From an uncultured Pelagibacteraceae bacterium (lineage in GTDB: Bacteria > Pseudomonadota > Alphaproteobacteria > Pelagibacterales > Pelagibacteraceae): a stretch of DNA of 64,000 bases. This document shows positions 62,414 through 64,000 of the stretch, piece after piece (the first letter of the stretch is position 1; every line of letters starts with the position of its first letter). The stretch covers positions 24,882 through 88,881 of the forward strand of contig CACJOY010000004.1 in NCBI GenBank assembly GCA_902595125.1, written 5' to 3'. A program made the position numbers and the translations under genes. Below the pieces are notes generated by a model. It was not told where the DNA came from. It made no database searches and saw only the letters and a list, made by a program, of their open reading frames with translations.

Positions 62414-63460
62414 ATGACATTAAAAAATCTTGGAATCATCGGTGGAGGTCAATTGGGTAGTATGCTGTCATCAGCAGCAAAAAAATTAGATATAAAAACA
62501 GTTGTTTATTCAGATGATAAAGATGCTCCGGCACAAAATTTTTGTGATGAATTTATTTTTGGGGGATACGACGATAAGCAAAAAATATTAGAATTTATTA
62601 GTAAAGTTGATGTTGTTAGTTATGAATTCGAAAATATTCCTTATGAAACTCTTAATGAAATGAATAAATTAAAACCTGTTTTACCAAAACCATCAGTTAA
62701 TAGACTTATACAGCATAGAATTGCTGAAAAAGATTTTATAAATAAACTTAATATAAGAACAACAAGATATGTATCTATAGAAAAAAAGTCTGATATTGAA
62801 ACATTGTCAGATTTTTTACCAGGAATTTTGAAGACTACTACAATGGGCTATGATGGAAAAGGTCAGTACCCAATTAAAACAGCTGAGGATATAAATTCCT
62901 TAAATATAGATTTTTCTAAAGGCTACATACTAGAAAAGTTAGTAAAGCTAAAAAAAGAAATTTCAGTTATAGTAACAAGGTATGGTAATAATAATTATGA
63001 GATTTACGATCCAATAGAGAATACACATCAAAATCAAATTCTAAAATATTCAGTAATACCTGCTGAAATTAGTAAAAAAATTTTAGATCAATCAAAAGAT
63101 TGGGCTATTATGATTGCAGAAGAACTTAAATACATTGGTACATTATGTGTAGAATTTTTTATCGATAGAAATGAAAATCTATATGTAAATGAAATTGCGC
63201 CTAGAGTTCATAATTCTGGTCATTTAACTATTAACGCATATAATGTAAGTCAATTTGAAAATCATATAAGAGCCGTATGTTCGCTTGAAAAAGTTGCATT
63301 AAAAAAATTATCAAATGCTAAAATGGTAAATTTGATTGGAAACCAAATTGAACCTTATCGAAAAAGTTTAAAATTAGGTAAAAATGAATTTTTCTTTGAT
63401 TATCTTAAGAAAGAAATAAAGGAAAAAAGAAAAATGGGTCATATAACTACTTTAATATAA
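62414..63460 (+). CDS. purK: 5-(carboxyamino)imidazole ribonucleotide synthase
   Basis: A 348-residue ATP-grasp enzyme that makes N5-CAIR from AIR, bicarbonate and ATP. The N-terminal IIGGGQLGSMLSSAA (8-22), the GYDGKGQ loop, and EIAPRVHNSGHLTI near the active site are typical PurK features. It works directly with PurE, encoded 7 bases upstream. The GNAT gene begins at the base after its stop codon. Confidence 0.95.
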   Translation: MTLKNLGIIGGGQLGSMLSSAAKKLDIKTVVYSDDKDAPAQNFCDEFIFGGYDDKQKILEFISKVDVVSYEFENIPYETLNEMNKLKPVLPKPSVNRLIQHRIAEKDFINKLNIRTTRYVSIEKKSDIETLSDFLPGILKTTTMGYDGKGQYPIKTAEDINSLNIDFSKGYILEKLVKLKKEISVIVTRYGNNNYEIYDPIENTHQNQILKYSVIPAEISKKILDQSKDWAIMIAEELKYIGTLCVEFFIDRNENLYVNEIAPRVHNSGHLTINAYNVSQFENHIRAVCSLEKVALKKLSNAKMVNLIGNQIEPYRKSLKLGKNEFFFDYLKKEIKEKRKMGHITTLI

Positions 63461-63928
63461 ATGCTAAAATCAATCGAAGGTAACTTTAATGATCCAGAAG
63501 TTGATGAACTTTTAAATAGACATTTTATTGAACTAAGAGCAGCATCTCCTGAGGGTAGTGCACATGTTTTAGATGTTGCAGGTTTAAAAGTTCAATCTAT
63601 TAAATTTTGGAGTTTATGGGATAATAAAAGATTGTTTGGTTGTGGTGCCTTAAAATTTTTAGATAATACTCATGGAGAATTTAAATCAATAAGAGTTCAC
63701 GATGATTTTAGAAATAAGGGAAATGGTATAAAAGTAATAGATCATTTAATTGGTGAGGCTAGAATACTAAATATCAAAAGAATTAGTATTGAAACAGGAG
63801 CAAGTGATTTTTTCATTCCTGCTCGAAAATTGTTCAAAAAATGTAATTTTGAGCCGTGTAAACCATTTGCACATTATAAAGAAGACATAAACTCTATCTA
63901 TTTAACAAAACTAATAAGCAACTTTTAA
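63461..63928 (+). CDS. GNAT family N-acetyltransferase
   Basis: A 155-residue acetyltransferase. The acetyl-CoA-binding motif is visible as FKSIRVHDDFRNKGNGIKVIDHLI (about 70-93), followed by RISIETGASDFFIPARKLFKKCNFE, typical of the fold. The acceptor is unknown. It starts immediately after purK and may be coupled to it, though a role in purine synthesis is not implied. Confidence 0.85.
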   Translation: MLKSIEGNFNDPEVDELLNRHFIELRAASPEGSAHVLDVAGLKVQSIKFWSLWDNKRLFGCGALKFLDNTHGEFKSIRVHDDFRNKGNGIKVIDHLIGEARILNIKRISIETGASDFFIPARKLFKKCNFEPCKPFAHYKEDINSIYLTKLISNF

Positions 63929-63978
63929 GACAAAAATAACCGTAAGATATCAATTTTGTTGACAAAACCCTTATAATT

Positions 63979-64000
63979 ATGAAGAAAGCTAAAATTACTT
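63979..64000 (+). CDS. Possible start of a further gene, cut by window end
   Basis: An ATG at 63979 opens a frame (MKKAKIT) that runs off the window after seven codons. Nothing can be said about its product. The 50 bases before it hold no clear ribosome site. Confidence 0.25.

Noticed and set aside
63959..63977. TTGACA and TATAAT near the window end
   Set aside because: Only 7 bases separate them, far below the 16-18 needed for a sigma-70 promoter.

Overview
The window looks like a piece of a SAR11 (Pelagibacterales, marine alphaproteobacteria) chromosome. It is strongly AT-rich and densely packed: no gap between genes reaches 300 bases and many genes overlap by 1-8 bases. The gene content is typical of this group: osmolyte, methylamine and one-carbon use, ABC importers, and type III glutamine synthetases with an ammonium transporter. 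I saw no tRNA or rRNA gene, insertion sequence, prophage or CRISPR array. Family names come from recognising motifs, not from a database search.

Layout. 1-6508: end of a phytanoyl-CoA-dioxygenase-like gene, a membrane cyclophilin and an exported HExxH protein, then agmatinase, aldehyde dehydrogenase, an ArgE-like deacetylase, a CsaA-like protein and a LysE-type exporter. 6512-15020: aconitase, YfgM-like and BamB-like envelope proteins, a cupin, ZapE, YjbQ, a small cysteine-rich protein behind a Fur-like operator, a DUF2061 membrane protein, and a photolyase on the other strand. 15028-25999 (minus strand): a nitrogen block with an ammonia-lyase, a GmaS/GlnT-like enzyme, an ammonium transporter with a small partner, three split glutamate-synthase-like subunits (GlxBCD/MgsABC type), a second GS-like enzyme and a FAD amine oxidoreductase. 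26134-29128: malyl-CoA lyase and a SucCD-like pair, probably malate-CoA ligase. 29129-38948: a trimethylamine/TMAO module with a MarR-like protein, Tdm, TmoX, TmoW, TmoV and Tmm. Three unrelated small genes sit inside the transporter. 39032-49528: glycerol kinase, a GlpVSTPQ-type glycerol importer with a DUF2160 protein, GpsA, an iron alcohol dehydrogenase and a class I amidotransferase. 49525-56445: formate-THF ligase and a four-subunit sarcosine oxidase / N-methylglutamate dehydrogenase-type complex. 56452-64000: a DMT exporter, unknown proteins, a racemase, a cold-shock gene without a start codon, an unknown large protein, an M19-like peptidase, PurE, PurK and a GNAT protein.

How it fits together. 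Trimethylamine is oxidised by Tmm to TMAO, or TMAO enters through TmoXWV. Tdm splits TMAO into dimethylamine and formaldehyde. I did not recognise a dimethylamine monooxygenase here. Methylamine could pass through a GmaS-like ligase, the Mgs-like subunits and the SoxBDAG/Mgd-type oxidoreductase, giving THF-bound C1 units and ammonium. Fhs links formate and 10-formyl-THF, and malyl-CoA lyase with its ligase connects malate to glyoxylate and acetyl-CoA.

The observations most worth following up are the Fur-like dyad over the promoter of a 58-residue cysteine-rich protein, complementary degeneracy in the two glycerol-importer ATPases, the start-less cold-shock gene abutting a neighbour's 3' end, the unknown 132-residue protein in the Mgs-like operon, and the orphan genes inside tmoXWV.
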